From assembly GCA_030544235.1 (NCBI GenBank), contig CM060467.1, positions 3,573,501 through 3,637,500 of the forward strand: DNA of 64,000 nucleotides, in the 5' to 3' direction. This document shows positions 37,026-49,385 of the stretch, piece by piece. This DNA is from Lepturacanthus savala (taxonomy: Eukaryota; Chordata; Actinopteri; Scombriformes; Trichiuridae). The translations under genes were made by a program, and so were the position numbers. The stretch's first letter is position 1, and every line of letters begins with the position of its first letter. A model generated the notes under the pieces. That model had not been told where the DNA came from. It was given only the letters and a program-made list of their open reading frames with translations, and did no database searches.

Positions 37026-37054
37026 CTATAACATAATGTGTTAACCAGCTAAGA

Positions 37055-38014
37055 CAGTGGAGTCAAACACAGTTTAGTTCATGAGCCACATTTAACACAG
37101 TTTAACACAGTAAAAAAACATGTAAATAAACATATTATAAATATTTACCCTGTTAATTAACCTTTAATTTACAAAACAGGGGAAATGATGAGGATCAGTG
37201 ACAAACTGTCATGTGGTGTAAACCTTAAAACTTGATAGGTTTTAAAATGAAAAACACATGCTATCAACTAGTTTTATATTCTAGGTGGATTATATGTTTA
37301 AAATGTTTCTTCTTAGGTTACAACATTTGACATTTCATGTCAGAAAATCGCCAAAATCATGATTTTTGTAAAATAAAATGGTACAAATCGACTTTTAAAC
37401 CATTAATTAACCTTCAATTTACAAAACAGGAGAGATAATATAAGAAAAAGAAGTGAAATTTCAATAATCTGATGTCTCACTGATCAATATTTAGTATTTT
37501 CATGCAAAATCAAGCCATATGTCGCATGTATTTTTTTTTTTATTAATCCAACATGATCCATGACTCAATCCAGATTTTAATTCAGGAGATTCTGTATAAT
37601 CTCAGAGGTTTTTGCAAATTTACTGAACAAAAAGCTAAAGATGTGTCTCATTAGTGAGTTAATTTCAACATAAATAATAAATATCTGGGGTTAATATCAT
37701 ATCTAATATGATAAAAACATGTTATTATCTTTTTATTTTTAAGTAAATGCTTTGTGAAGCTGTTTTTGAAGTTTAAAAGTGTAACTGATTATCTGTTAAT
37801 GTGCTTTTTGGTTGTTTTTTTGCTTTTCTGTAGTTGTTTCTTTGTTTTTCTGCAGGTTGGCAGCCATTAAAGTTGATAATAACAACCATTTACTGATATA
37901 AACTCACATTTCTGTGTAGAATCAGTAACTGTATCGTCTATTCGTCCAGTCGTCCTGTGATTGGACCATTCAGCGGCCTGTTCTGGGCCCCGCGCCTCAT
38001 GTTTGACCCCCCTG
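37055..38014. mobile_element. hAT-like non-autonomous element (about 960 bp)
   Basis: Left end CAGTGGAGTCAAACACAG and, on the other strand at the right end, CAGGGGGGTCAAACATGAGG form terminal inverted repeats of the CAGxGGxGTCAAAC type typical of hAT elements in vertebrates. Flanking octamers AGCTAAGA and AGCTCCAA agree at 5 of 8 positions, compatible with a decayed 8-bp target duplication. No transposase frame is seen. Confidence 0.6.
37235..37400 (+). repeat. Interspersed repeat shared with 54650-54795
   Basis: Both places read CATG(C/T)TATCAACTAGTTTTA, ATTCTAGGTGGATTATAT, TTTGACATTT, AAATGGTACAAATC and ACTTTTAAA in order. The family is unidentified. Here it lies inside the hAT-like element, so it may be part of that element's interior. 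Confidence 0.75.
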
Positions 38015-38861
38015 AGCTCCAACATGTGCTCAGCAGGACGTTGGTGAAGCGAGGTGGTGTAAGACAGACGGTTTCCAGTCAGGAAGGAGAACCTTTGTTT
38101 CCTGGTTCCGTTTATCTGTCAGGATGCTGCTGACGACCAGAGGGAACCTCCGATCACAGCTTTAGGAAACTCAATAATTCATGATTTGTGGTTTCTAGGT
38201 AGAAACGTCTCTGGAGGACGAATATCTCTGAAAATGTCAGTGTTAGTGAATTTACTCTCAGAGAAACGACTTAAAGTCTCTGAGAACTTTGCTGAAAACC
38301 CATAAACCACAGATACACCTTATATTTTTATTGTTTTTTGGTTTTATCCTTCTTTAAATCAGCTGTAAAACACATTTAAAACCAGTATTTATCAACCAAT
38401 TAGTTTCTCATCTCTAGGTTTCCTGGTTAGGTTCTTTAACCATAATTAAATTAAAATATTAGTTTTAATATTTTTGGTGTCAGTCTCTTGTTTTTATCAG
38501 TTTACACCTTAATTCCAGTTTTAAAAAATTAACCTGACTCATATTATTAGTATTATTGACTTATTATTGACTTATCTTTTATTATTATTACCCTAGTATT
38601 TATCAGCAATAGAACTTTGATACACATTTATTTAGTTGAACTAGGGCTAATACACATATTTAAGTGCATTTAAAATCTAAAATTGTAATATTAATACACA
38701 GTTTTAAAGGTTTAAACATAATTATAAATCTTCCTCATTCTCTCTCACACACACTTTCCCTCCTAATTATTTCTGCTGCTGTGACTGAGCCATTTAGTAA
38801 AAACAGGAATGACAGCACTGACTTTCAATTTGGACTCAGCTGTTTAGCAGTCAGGCTGGAG

Positions 38862-38862
<1 letters not shown>
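38015..38862. other. Intergenic stretch, no gene seen
   Basis: AT-rich DNA between the hAT-like element and a long (AC)n tract. No recognised features. Confidence 0.5.

Positions 38863-38959
<97 letters not shown>
38863..38959. repeat. (AC)n microsatellite, about 48 units
   Basis: Uninterrupted AC dinucleotides over 97 bp, one of the longest pure dinucleotide tracts in the window. Confidence 0.98.
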
Positions 38960-38960
<1 letters not shown>

Positions 38961-39334
38961 TTGAATTCTGCAGTGCATACATGCAGGAGATGGAGCTGCA
39001 GTGCAAACATGGCTCCACATAGGAAACAGGTCGTGGTATCAGAGTTTCTCCAGCAGGTTTTTATCTATTTATTTATTTGCTGCAGTGATATTACAGCGAT
39101 GCATCAGAAACCTGCTGCAGAAAGACCAGAAAAATGAAATTATCCCTGATTCTTACTGTCCACAACATGGCTGAACCTCACAGATGTCGTAGTTTATAGA
39201 GGTTTATTGGCTAAAAGCTAAATAAACACACACAGGTTAAAGGACCACACCTGGACGTGCACATGCATGAACAGGTGTGAATCCTGTGCAGAGGCGTTTG
39301 TTTGTTTAGGGAAAACGTCAGAGGGTGCGTTTGT

Positions 39335-40562
39335 TTATGTTACAATGAGTGTTTCAGTGTGTTTTGCACAACTAATATTTTTATGTTGTACAATGACTGT
39401 TTTTTGTATTACAATAAGTGTTTTTAGTATTAAAATTAGTGATTTATGTGTTACGAAGAGTGTTTTTTATGTTACAGTGAGTGTTTTTTGCTTTTTTTAA
39501 GTTACAATAAGTGTTTTTAGTATTATAATGAGTGTTTTTTATGTTACAGTGAGTGTTTTTTGCTTTTTTTAAGTTACAATAAGTGTTTTTAGTATTATAA
39601 TGAGTGTTTTTTGTGTTTCGATGAGTGTTTTTAGTATTATAATGAATGTTTTTTATGTTACAAAGAGTGTTTTTTGCATTATGAAGAGTGTTTTTTGTGT
39701 TTTTTGCACAATGAAAATGTTTGTATTCTGTGTTAGATGAGTGTTTTTGTGCTACAATGAGTTTTTTTTTGTGTTACGGTGAGTGTTTTATGTTAAAATG
39801 AGTCTTTTTAGAATTATAATGAGTGTTTTTTGTATTATGAAGAGTGTTTTTTGTGTTAAAAATGGTATTTTTATGTGTTACAATGAGTGTTTTTAGTATT
39901 ATAATGAGTATTTTTTGTATTATGAAGTGTTTTTTATGTTACAGTGAGTGTTTTTTGTATTTTTTTGTGTGTTTTTAGTATTGAAATGAGTTTTTTTGTG
40001 TTTCAATGAGTTTTTTTGTGTTTCAATGAGTGTTTTTAGTATTATAATGAGTGTTTTTTGCATCATGAAGAGTGTTTTTTGTGTTACAATGAATGTTTTT
40101 TGTGCTACAAAGAGTATTTTTATGTTACAAAGAGTATTTTTATGTGTTACAAAGAGTGTTTTTATGTGTTACAAAGAGTGTTTTTATGTGTTACAAAGAG
40201 TGTTTTTTGCATTATGAAGAGTATTTTTGTGTTTTTTACATAATGAAAATGTTTGTATTCTGTGTTAGATGAGTGTTTTTGTGCTACAATGAGTTTTTTT
40301 GTGTTACGATGAGTGTTTTATGTTAAAATGAGTCTTTTTGGTATTATAATGAGTGTTTTTTTGTATTTTTAAGTGTTTTTTGTGTTACGAGTATTTTTAT
40401 GTGTTACAAAGAGTGTTTTTTATGTTACAGTGAGTGTTTTTTTGTGTTACAATGAGTCTTTTTAGTATTATAATGAGTGTTTTTTTCATTATGAAGAGTG
40501 TTTTTTGTGTTATGAAGAAACTTTTTTGTGTTATAATGAATACTTTTTGTGAGAACATGAAT
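39335..40562. repeat. Degenerate minisatellite (ATGAGTGTTTTTTGTGTTAC)
   Basis: About 1.2 kb of units of about 20-24 bp reading (A/T)TACAATGAGTGTTTTTAGTATT or TTATGAAGAGTGTTTTTTGTG. Small outliers of the same word occur at 41153-41340 and 42099-42130. Phe/Val/Met/Ser/Cys-rich frames here are artefacts. Confidence 0.93.
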
Positions 40563-43500
40563 GTTGTGTATAGGTGTTGTGTTTTATTTGTGGAGGGGAT
40601 AAGTCAGCTGTTCTTGTAGCTCTGCTGCAAACCCTCAGACTCCTCCTGACATCTGTGAGTCAATTAGCTGACTGGAGAGAAAACATCCCTCCCTCTCCTC
40701 CCCCCCTCCCTTCATGCATCCCTTCCTCCACCAAACAACAGCAACCAGTTCGGTGGAGCAGCTCCTGGCTGGTGTGACGGGTGGGGGAGGGGCTGGAGTC
40801 AGGGCCGGGGGGTGGGGGGTGGGGGGGGTGAGGTTGGATGTCAAGAATGCGGCTCATGGTCTGGTCTTTTGTGTGTTTTGTGGAGATGAATAGAACCACG
40901 GCTGCTGTTAGAAAAGCCTGAAGCCTCCTCACATGATGCCGGATCATCAGCAGCAAAACGACATCTACAAATACTCAATCACTGCAGGTCTTCATGGTTT
41001 TGTATTCCTGTATGTCCTATATATATATATATCACACATTTTTGCAATGCTGCATATTTCCTAATATGTCGCATAGTTCTTGCAAATAAACCTAAAATAC
41101 TGATCTTTACTACAACTCCTGCTGGTTTTAGTGGATTAAAACACACGACACATTACGATGAGTGTTTTTTGTGTTTTAAGTACTTAAAATATCCTGTATA
41201 AGTGCAGAAGTGATTTTTGTGTTTGCTACGATGAGTGTTTTTTATTATGATGAGTATTTTTTGTGTTGGAATGAGTCGTTTTTTGTCTTATGATGAGTGT
41301 GTTGTGTGTGTTTTTGTTACGATGAGTATTTTTGGAGACATTTATGCTAGTATTAGCGCTGTAGATGCCTTCCTCTCTTCAACTGCTTTGCTATCTTCTG
41401 CTATGTAGCTACCTAGCTATGTATGTTCCGCTGCATCAGTTCAGTGATTTATAACACAACATCAGCATTGTTCTATTTATTTTTTATGCCTTAAGCCTAT
41501 TTAGATCTATGATGGGTTTACAAGTAATAAAAGGTGCTAAATTCCTCACAAATTATGAAAATCTGTCCCCACAAAATCAATCATTTTGATCGAATCCTGG
41601 TGGGACTGACTATTCCACTATTATTTCCATGACAGCAACCACCCAGTTATGGATTAATAAAGAACATCGGTGTTGCTGGTTCCGTGCTGGTCCAGTTTCA
41701 TATCTCAGTCAGGTTTTGTTGGATCCATGTTCCTGAGTCCTCAGACGGCTGATACTGAAATATGCTTCAGCCACGTCGCTAATTATTAAAGAGTCGTCAC
41801 CTCATTAACAGAGCTGGGAGATAATGAATGATTAATAGGTCATTCTTCACATCATCGCTGCTCTCCAACTCTTCACTGATAAAACCCCTCTGACATCTTG
41901 TTGTACAGAAACGAACCAGGAAGTTCAGCGAAGTGGACGTGATTAGTCTTTTATCTATGACTGACCCGGTTGATCGGGTTCCTCTAGTTTTACACCAAAG
42001 TGGAGGTAAATTTGCTGTGTCGTAAATAACAAATTTCACAAAATTCAAGATGGTAGTTCTGTCCCAGATCAACCATTGGATCCATGATCACTGACATGTG
42101 TTACGATGAGTGTTTTTTGTGTTAGGATGCATTTTTTCATGCGTCCTGGAGTCAGGACCCCCACCCATCCACCCCCTTCAGCCTTGACTCAGGTTATTGC
42201 TTCTCTCAGCTGCTCGAACCAACGCTGACTGGTGATTGGTGGCTGAGACGAGGTGGAACGAAGGAAACCTTGGAGTATTTATAGAGACTCATTTACCAGA
42301 ACAACAATACCCTCCCCCACTGGGAGAGAGACAATGACTCAGACTGGTAGAGAAAGTGAAGACAGCGTTAGATTGACTGACAGAGAGACACTCAGTGCGT
42401 TTATATACAGTTTTTCTGCACAAAATGAGGTTTTGTCATCAGATCGACTTGTGTCCTTGTTCCAGTTTAGATGCAACAGAGAAAACTGAGTTACTGATGA
42501 ACACTAGGGGGCGATATGTGTGGTTTAACAGGTCAATACAGAGGTTTTAAAGGTGTTCATTGATGCAGTTTCATAGGAATCAGTGGGTTTTTATCCAGTT
42601 TTCTGCTCAAAGTGAGGTTTTGTTGTCTAATCGACTTCTGTCTTTGTTCCAGTTTAGATGCAACAGAGAAAACTGTCATGTCATGACTATAATTTATAAT
42701 TAGTGGTAAACCTGCTGTGTGCTTTCATATGCAAACAGCGTTTGCCATGACATGGAGAACCACCTGATATATAAGAATCCAAGATGGCCGCTGTTCTCAC
42801 CCTCACCCTCTATTGCATCCTGTTTTTCTTAGGGTTTCTGTTGAATCATTAATGGTGGACTGCCAGTTCTGTTAATCTGGTTTTCTCCTGTTTATTTAGT
42901 GAGGAGGTAACTCTTTGTCTTTGTTTTTCTTGGTTTGGTTCTGTTAGTTTTTTACTTTGTAGACGGGATCAGTCTGTTTGTTATTTTGGTCTTAGTCCAC
43001 CCTGAAGCTTTAGTCCTCGGTGTTACACCCTTCTGTTATCATTGTATTTATATTCAAACCACCTCTAATTTATGGCTAATTGGGCCATTTTCTTCTTCTT
43101 CTGCTGTGATTCTATTCAGTTTTCTTGGTAGTTTTTGTTCTGAGGTCATACATCAGTGTGGTGGTGGTCATTTACTACAATACGATGCTTCAGTCGTTGG
43201 TTTCTATGCACAATAATGCATATAATGCAATAGAAGCATGGAGATAACAGCCTGAAAACCAATGAGGACCAACCATGAACGTTTTACCACCTTTGGTTTG
43301 ATGAACGGCAGCGAGACCCAATGGAAATTTACCGAGATGAAAACAGCATCCGATGACTGTTTGTGGTTTTGGTTTCAGGTCTAGGATCAGAGGTTTAGCT
43401 GCTGCAGATTAAACTAGCTAACAAACAGTAAAAATCTCTTAACTATTACGGGTCCAGGGATCCAATTTATGGGATTTAGAAACCCCCAAAATGGAATAAA

Positions 43501-44288
43501 AACACCTATGCTGCTCTCTCAGGTAGATTATACCTGGCAATGATATAAAAATAAATGAAACATTAGCAAAGCTGACCCCTAGACCCATCAGATTCAGTCA
43601 GTAGCTTTTAGTTGGAGAAATAACTATTAAATATTAACAATGACTGTGTGTTTCAGAGTCCTCTGGTAGCTGTTAGCGCAGAGTAGCTGTTCAGCTAATG
43701 TTTTACTACAGTAAACACAGAATAAATCATGAAACCATTCTGGATTAATATGACTTTAAAATAGTTAATGCTATGATGTTGTGCTCATGTTCCATCCAGT
43801 CTAAAGCACCAGGAGAGTAAGTTTCCAGTAAAGACGTCTTTTATATGCTCAGTATTCTGGTAAGCAGAAATAATCTTTTGTTAGAATAAACAGGAGCAGC
43901 AGGACTCACTATCAGAGACATTAATAGAGCAGAGGACATGGAGAAATGGATTGGGCCAGTTGTAATAGGTCTATTATATCCGTATCATCCAGTACCGAGC
44001 ATGTTTCATGTCAAATCTGTGTCTGGAGACAAAAAACAAGGAAAAACAAAGCAGCAAAGACGCCAAAAGTGGAAGCTGATCAGTCTTATGGATGAAATCT
44101 TGCTGCATCAGATCAATTTATCTCTTTTTCCGTTAAAGTTCTTCCACTTTTTGCTCCTCTGGAAACAGTCCATCATCTGTTTCTGTGGCTGAGCTCTGGG
44201 ATTAAAAGTTAAATCTGTGCACAGACCTCTTGAATTAACTAATTATCATCTGTCTAATGTCAGTAAAGAGGAATGTTGAGGCCTTTTA
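40563..44288. other. Intergenic stretch with scattered repeats, no gene seen
   Basis: Contains a G-rich tract at 40781-40830, outliers of the GAGTGTTTT repeat, and a divergent direct duplication (GAGGTTTTGT...TTCCAGTTTAGATGCAACAG at 42427 and 42620). No frame matches a known protein. Confidence 0.55.
42500..42514 (+). promoter_or_regulatory. CTCF-like site, + orientation, upstream of cited4
   Basis: ACACTAGGGGGCGA matches CCASYAGRKGGCRS at 12 of 14 positions (mismatches at the two ends). It lies about 4 kb upstream of the cited4 promoter. Confidence 0.42.
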
Positions 44289-44648
44289 TTAACCCATTAA
44301 AGCCTATGAGCCTCTAGGTCTATGACTGTCATTTTATACGTAAAATTACAAAATCTAAAAGTTACTCAGACAGTTTTTAATGACAAAACAGTTGAGAAGA
44401 AAGATTTTAAGCAACAAAAAATAAAGTTTCCAACTACTTCCTGTCACATGACGTCATCAACATACTCCTTAGAATATGGCCTCCCAGAAAGAGTCGTTTT
44501 ATTTAGATTATAATGATTTTCAACCCATTTGGCAGATTTGTGCAAGCAGCAACTATATCAGACATTAAAATGCTACACATAACACATAACATGATTGTCA
44601 GTGACTCAACTGATATATGCATAGACTTAGCGGCTCAGGGGTTGAAAC
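44289..44648 (+). mobile_element. MITE family 2, best-preserved copy (about 360 bp)
   Basis: Starts TTAACCCATTAAAGC and ends ATAGACTTAGCGGCTCAGGG followed by GTTGAA, an imperfect inverted repeat of the start. It contains CTGTCACATGACGTCATC with a perfect CRE (TGACGTCA, 44449-44456). No transposase frame. Confidence 0.7.
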
Positions 44649-44934
44649 TAACTCAGCGTTTTTATTGGTGTTTTTTCAGGGCAACACCCAATAAAAACAG
44701 GAACGTCGACTCTACTTTCTTGCCTTTTTCTCCCTGAAACACACATGCACACATCAGCAGATGAAAATCAGGTGAGGTGTGTGTAGACTCCGCCCACGAA
44801 CCCTGGAGAAATATCCAACATCCAGGAAGCAGCTTCATAGGCTATAATTACAGCTTCTATAACCACAATCAGGGTTGATTGAGATATGCAAATATCATCC
44901 GTCTATAAAAGGAAAGTCTGTTTCTCTAGGTTAC

Positions 44935-45010
44935 AGGTGTCAAACACAAGGCCCGGGGGTCAAATCTGGCCCAGCACCTCATTTTCTGTGGCCCCTCAAG
45001 AATCTATTTA
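44935..45010 (+). mobile_element. hAT-like left end fragment
   Basis: CAGGTGTCAAACACAAGGCC, CGGGGGTCAAATCTGGCCC resembles a widespread fish hAT-type terminus. No matching right end was found nearby, so it appears truncated. Confidence 0.5.
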
Positions 45011-45173
45011 TCTATTAGCATATCTTTAAATTAAATCTTTAAAAAAAAAACAACACTATTATGAGTGGAGATCTATCTAATATAATAAAATATATATTAA
45101 AAATACATAGATACATAAATATGATCTTTATAATTGGCCCTACTGGATAATAAAGGTGTTTATGACACAAAAA

Positions 45174-45602
45174 AACCCTCAATCTGGACTAAAGCTGACA
45201 TTACATAGTCTTACCATATGGCATCAATCGGTTTAACTTTGGTTTCTCCATGTTTTTACAGTTAGGCTTGAAAAAGTGGGCTTTTATTTTGAAGGACATA
45301 CATTTTATGGGGTCACATGACCAGGATATCCCTATTGCTCATGGACATTTAACACCTGAGCATAACTGTCTCATAACTAAAGGTTGACTTTTATTCTGAA
45401 ATTTAGAAAATTTTCACCAAATAAAAAACTGGAAGTTGCAAATATGATAAATTCCTAGTGTATACAAACTAATGGAGTCCCATTGACTTACATAGAATGA
45501 AACTACAACTTTTTCTTATATTTCTTAAATATATCTAATATTTAGGGTATTTTAAGTAATAAAAGCATGTTTAAATAATATTTGATGTAATATAGGATTA
45601 AT
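45174..45602 (-). mobile_element. MITE family 1 copy upstream of cited4
   Basis: Left end AACCCTCAATCTGG and right end TATAGGATTAA are eroded. The interior is colinear with the family: GGGCTTTTATTTTGAAGGAC, GTCACATGACCAGGATATCC, CTATTGCTCATGGACATT, AATGGAGTCCCATTGACTTA. Confidence 0.75.
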
Positions 45603-46459
<857 letters not shown>

Positions 46460-46479
46460 ATTAACCAAGAGATGGCAGC

Positions 46480-46600
46480 GGGAAACCCCGCCCCCTCCCA
46501 CAAGAGGCCACACCCATATAACAGAAGTCCCGCCCATCCAGCATTAGGCCACGCCCCCTCTAGCCTCCTCTAAACCTCCAGATGAACATAATAATCCCTG
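46480..46600 (+). promoter_or_regulatory. cited4: cited4 promoter, GC-box cluster
   Basis: GC/KLF-SP boxes at 46487-46496 (CCCCGCCCCC), 46529-46535 (CCCGCCC) and 46550-46558 (CACGCCCCC), with a TATA-like CATATAAC at 46515-46522. The cluster precedes the non-coding first exon. The start site itself is not visible; 46545-46620 is a reasonable range. Confidence 0.55.
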
Positions 46601-46849
46601 AGTTGACCCAGAAAGCAGCAGCGGCGGCTCTGGACGTTTCAGCCGGAGAATGAAGCCTCTAAACCCGCAGGAATAATTCGCTGTGAACGGAGGACGAACC
46701 GGATCTTTTCCTTTTTTTTATTTCTTTTTTTTTTTTTTTTTTTTTTTTGCAGAACTGTTGTTGGAGGAAGAAGCAAAAAAAAAAGAACAAAAAAGACGGA
46801 GCCGAAGCAGCAAAGTCGCGGAACTTTGTGTGAAAACGCAGCGGATCCA
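46600..46849 (+). other. cited4: cited4 5'UTR exon 1 (start approximate)
   Basis: The donor GTAAGT at 46850 gives an intron of 790 bp to the acceptor TTCCTGCAG ending at 47639. CITED genes usually have a non-coding first exon like this. A (T)n run ending TTTGCAG at 46752 looks like another acceptor, so a further split of the 5'UTR is possible. Confidence 0.55.
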
Positions 46850-46874
46850 GTAAGTTGCTGCGTAACCGGTGCGT

Positions 46875-47085
46875 AAACGTTTATGTGGTCTGGTCTGTAG
46901 TGGTCTGTTGTGGTCTATAGTGGTCTGTAGTGTCTGTAGGGTCTGTAGTGGTTTATAGTGGTCTGCAATGCTCTGTAGGGGTCTGTAGTGGTTTATATTG
47001 GGCTCTAATAGTCTATAGTGGTTTATAGCTGTCTGTAATGGTCTGTAGTGGTTCATAGTGGTCTCTAATGGTCTGTAGTGGTCCG
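46875..47085. repeat. GTGGTCTGTA tandem repeat in cited4 intron 1
   Basis: Degenerate units of about 10-12 bp (GGTCTGTAGT, GGTTTATAGT) begin 25 bp past the donor. A minus-strand frame across it is not a gene. Confidence 0.9.
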
Positions 47086-47647
47086 TGCTGCTGCTGCTCC
47101 CATTGTTCCATCTCCTTGTTTTCTAACTGGAGTCTATCGGTGATTCCGGTGTTTGAAGGAACAAACGGAGTCTTTTTTTATCGTTTTTACCGGAGAACGA
47201 AGCGGAGTCTTTGTTGAATTCGGAGCCTGATTAAAATGTGTTGATTCAGCTGTTGAGATGTTGGTGATGTCAGGTTCTTTGTTGCATCCTGACGTGCGTA
47301 AAATGCGTGAAGACGCTGCCCCTTTTGAGTCATTTTTACGCATTTTTTTACGCGTTTATTCATTTATTCACCGCGCTGAACGAACAAAAAAAACAATCAA
47401 CGTCGGTGGTGAAGCTGTAATATTATGTTTTTTAGAGTCTGAACACGAGGAGCTTCGATGCTGCATAAAAACAACAAAACAAAAGCAGATTCTGCAGCAT
47501 TTGTGCTGTTTTTTATTTTATTTTCTCTTCAGGAAACAGTTGTTGACGTTAAATGAGAAAATATTCACATTGTTGTTGTTTACTGAGACAGAAACAATAA
47601 CAACATGTTTATCACGTGTCTCTTTCTTTCTTCCTGCAGGAGGAGAC

Positions 47648-48337
47648 ATGGCCGACCACCTCATGATGCCCATGAACCATGGCTCGGCGGGCACCGGTCT
47701 CCATGGTTACCGGATGGCGGCAGCGGGTCACCAGCAGCACGCCGCCCAGCCGCAGGCCATGAGGCAGATGCCTGGCGGTCAGATGATGCACTACGGCGGC
47801 GGAGGTCAACCTAACATGGACGCAGCTATGAGGCAGCGGCAGGGTCTGGTGGGCGGGGCCATGAACGGCGGCCAGATGGGTCACCACCAGATGGCGGCGG
47901 GTGCCATGATGTATAACGGCGGCGGGCAGCAGCAGCATCACATGCATCAGCACCATCAGCAGCAGCCGCCACCACAGTTCCTGAATGGCGGTCTGACGTC
48001 CCAGCAGCTGATGGCGAGCATGCAGCTGCAGAAACTCAACACCCAGTACCACGGACACCCGCTGGGCCCTGTGGGCCAGAACCATGTGGGGCCCTCGGCC
48101 CAGTACCGGGTCAACCCGGCCCAGCTGGCCGGCATGCAGCACGTGGCGGGGCCAGCGTTGAACGCCCTGAATGGCGTTGACGCAGACATGATCGACGAGG
48201 AGGTGCTGACCTCGCTGGTCCTGGAGCTGGGTCTGGACCGGGTCCAGGAGCTGCCGGAACTCTTCCTGGGCCAGAACGAGTTTGACTTCATCTCAGACTT
48301 TGTCAGCAAACAGCAGCCCAGCACCGTGAGCTGCTGA
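47648..48337 (+). CDS. cited4: CITED4, CBP/p300-interacting transactivator
   Basis: A nuclear co-regulator without DNA-binding activity; CITED proteins bind the CH1/TAZ1 domain of CBP/p300 through a C-terminal acidic helix and compete with HIF-1-type activators. The 229-residue CDS lies in one exon. The N-terminal MADHLMMPMNHG is the family signature (CR1). Residues 25-170 are rich in Met, Gln, His and Gly, with an ASMQLQKLN motif near 123-131 shared with CITED2. Residues 178-229 are CR2, including ELPELFLGQNEFDF with the CBP-binding LPEL at 202-205, ending VSC. Start chosen at 47648: it gives the family's N-terminus, has G at -3 and +4, and sits 8 bases after the acceptor at 47639/47640. The frame is open 130 codons further upstream, but that part is intron. 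F rather than W in LPELFLG, and the scmh1/ctps1 neighbours, favour CITED4 over CITED2. Which teleost paralogue (a or b) is not determinable here. Confidence 0.93.
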   Translation: MADHLMMPMNHGSAGTGLHGYRMAAAGHQQHAAQPQAMRQMPGGQMMHYGGGGQPNMDAAMRQRQGLVGGAMNGGQMGHHQMAAGAMMYNGGGQQQHHMHQHHQQQPPPQFLNGGLTSQQLMASMQLQKLNTQYHGHPLGPVGQNHVGPSAQYRVNPAQLAGMQHVAGPALNALNGVDADMIDEEVLTSLVLELGLDRVQELPELFLGQNEFDFISDFVSKQQPSTVSC

Positions 48338-48578
48338 GAGGACTGGACCGGCCGCTGAGAGGACCTGACCAGAGGCCGGAAAGACCCGACCGGCTGCTGA
48401 GAGGACCTGACCCGAGGCCGGAAAGACCTGATCGGCTGCCGAGAGGACCTAATCAGAGGCTGTGACGACCGACTGGCCACTGAGAGGACCTGACCAGAGG
48501 CCGGAAAGCACTGACCAGCTGCTGAGAGGACCTAATCAGAGGCTGTGAGGACCCGACCACTGAGAGGACCTGATCAGT
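48331..48578. repeat. 42-bp tandem repeat starting at the cited4 stop codon
   Basis: GCTGAGAGGACCTGACC with AGAGGCCGGAAAGACC recurs with GAGAGG starts at about 48336, 48357, 48399, 48441, 48482, 48524 and 48562 (spacing 21, 42, 42, 41, 42, 38). The stop codon TGA is inside the first unit. Confidence 0.88.
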
Positions 48579-49385
48579 GATGAAACACTTGGAGACGGCG
48601 GAGTGGCAATTGTCCAGGATGGATACGGAGTGCTCATCTCTTTACTATGTTTTTTCAACTTGGTGAGCAGCTCCTGTAAAACCACGGCAGAGAAACTCTG
48701 GAAACTCCGGATATCAGAGGACGTATGGTGCTGGAGGCTGGTCGGCTTCAGGCCTGGTTCCATCCTCCCATTTCCAGGACATGAATGTAATAAAAATGCT
48801 GAAATTGTCAAAAAAAAAGCCGCTTTGAACAATGCTCCAACACTGTGTTTCCCTCCAGGTCTGGACTCCAGGTCTGGACTCCATGATGTGTATTTATTTA
48901 TTCCTATCTGAGATATAAAGAACAACCACAGTCTCCATTTTCTGGGCCCCAAGAGGTTTTAAATGATTTTTGAGGGTGAGACAGGGAAGGAAATTTAATT
49001 TTATGTTCTCTGCTCATTAATTTTTTCCCCCCTATTTGGCCTAGTATTAAAAATAATCTCTGAAGACAAGGTCGCCTGATTTCTGCTGAGAAATGAGCGA
49101 CGAAACGATGTTACCGGTTTAAACTAAAAGAAAATGCTTCACTTTTGGAAAAGTGCTGCCAATTTTCTTTCTTTTTTCTTTAGATGTGATCTCCTGCTTG
49201 TACTGTATGAAGCTGTAAACTCCAACACTGTCCTGTTCTATTGGAGACGTAGAACCGCCTTAATCACGCAGATTCTTATTTATTGGTTGTTTATATTGTC
49301 CCTTTTTTTGTGGTCAAGACGGGGGATGGGCGGTCTTTGTGAAGGGGTTTTTGAGGATCAATAAAGATGGCCTGGATAGAAGTGT
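48338..49385 (+). other. cited4: cited4 3'UTR with 42-bp tandem repeats, ARE and poly(A) signal
   Basis: The poly(A) signal AATAAA lies at 49360-49365, followed by a G/T-rich stretch. An AU-rich element ATTTATTTA at 48892-48900 suggests a short-lived mRNA. The first 240 bp is the tandem array described separately. A TCCAGGTCTGGACTCCAGG duplication is at about 48856-48880. Confidence 0.75.

Noticed and set aside
38664..39137. 157-codon ORF with a His/Thr run
   Set aside because: Depends on the (AC)n microsatellite; flanks lack coding features.
47258..47647. 130-codon in-frame extension upstream of the cited4 start
   Set aside because: Crosses the acceptor at 47639/47640 and has no CITED similarity. 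The family N-terminus starts at 47648.
47612..48480. Antisense ORFs over cited4
   Set aside because: Shadows of a GC-rich coding exon on the opposite strand; no family similarity.
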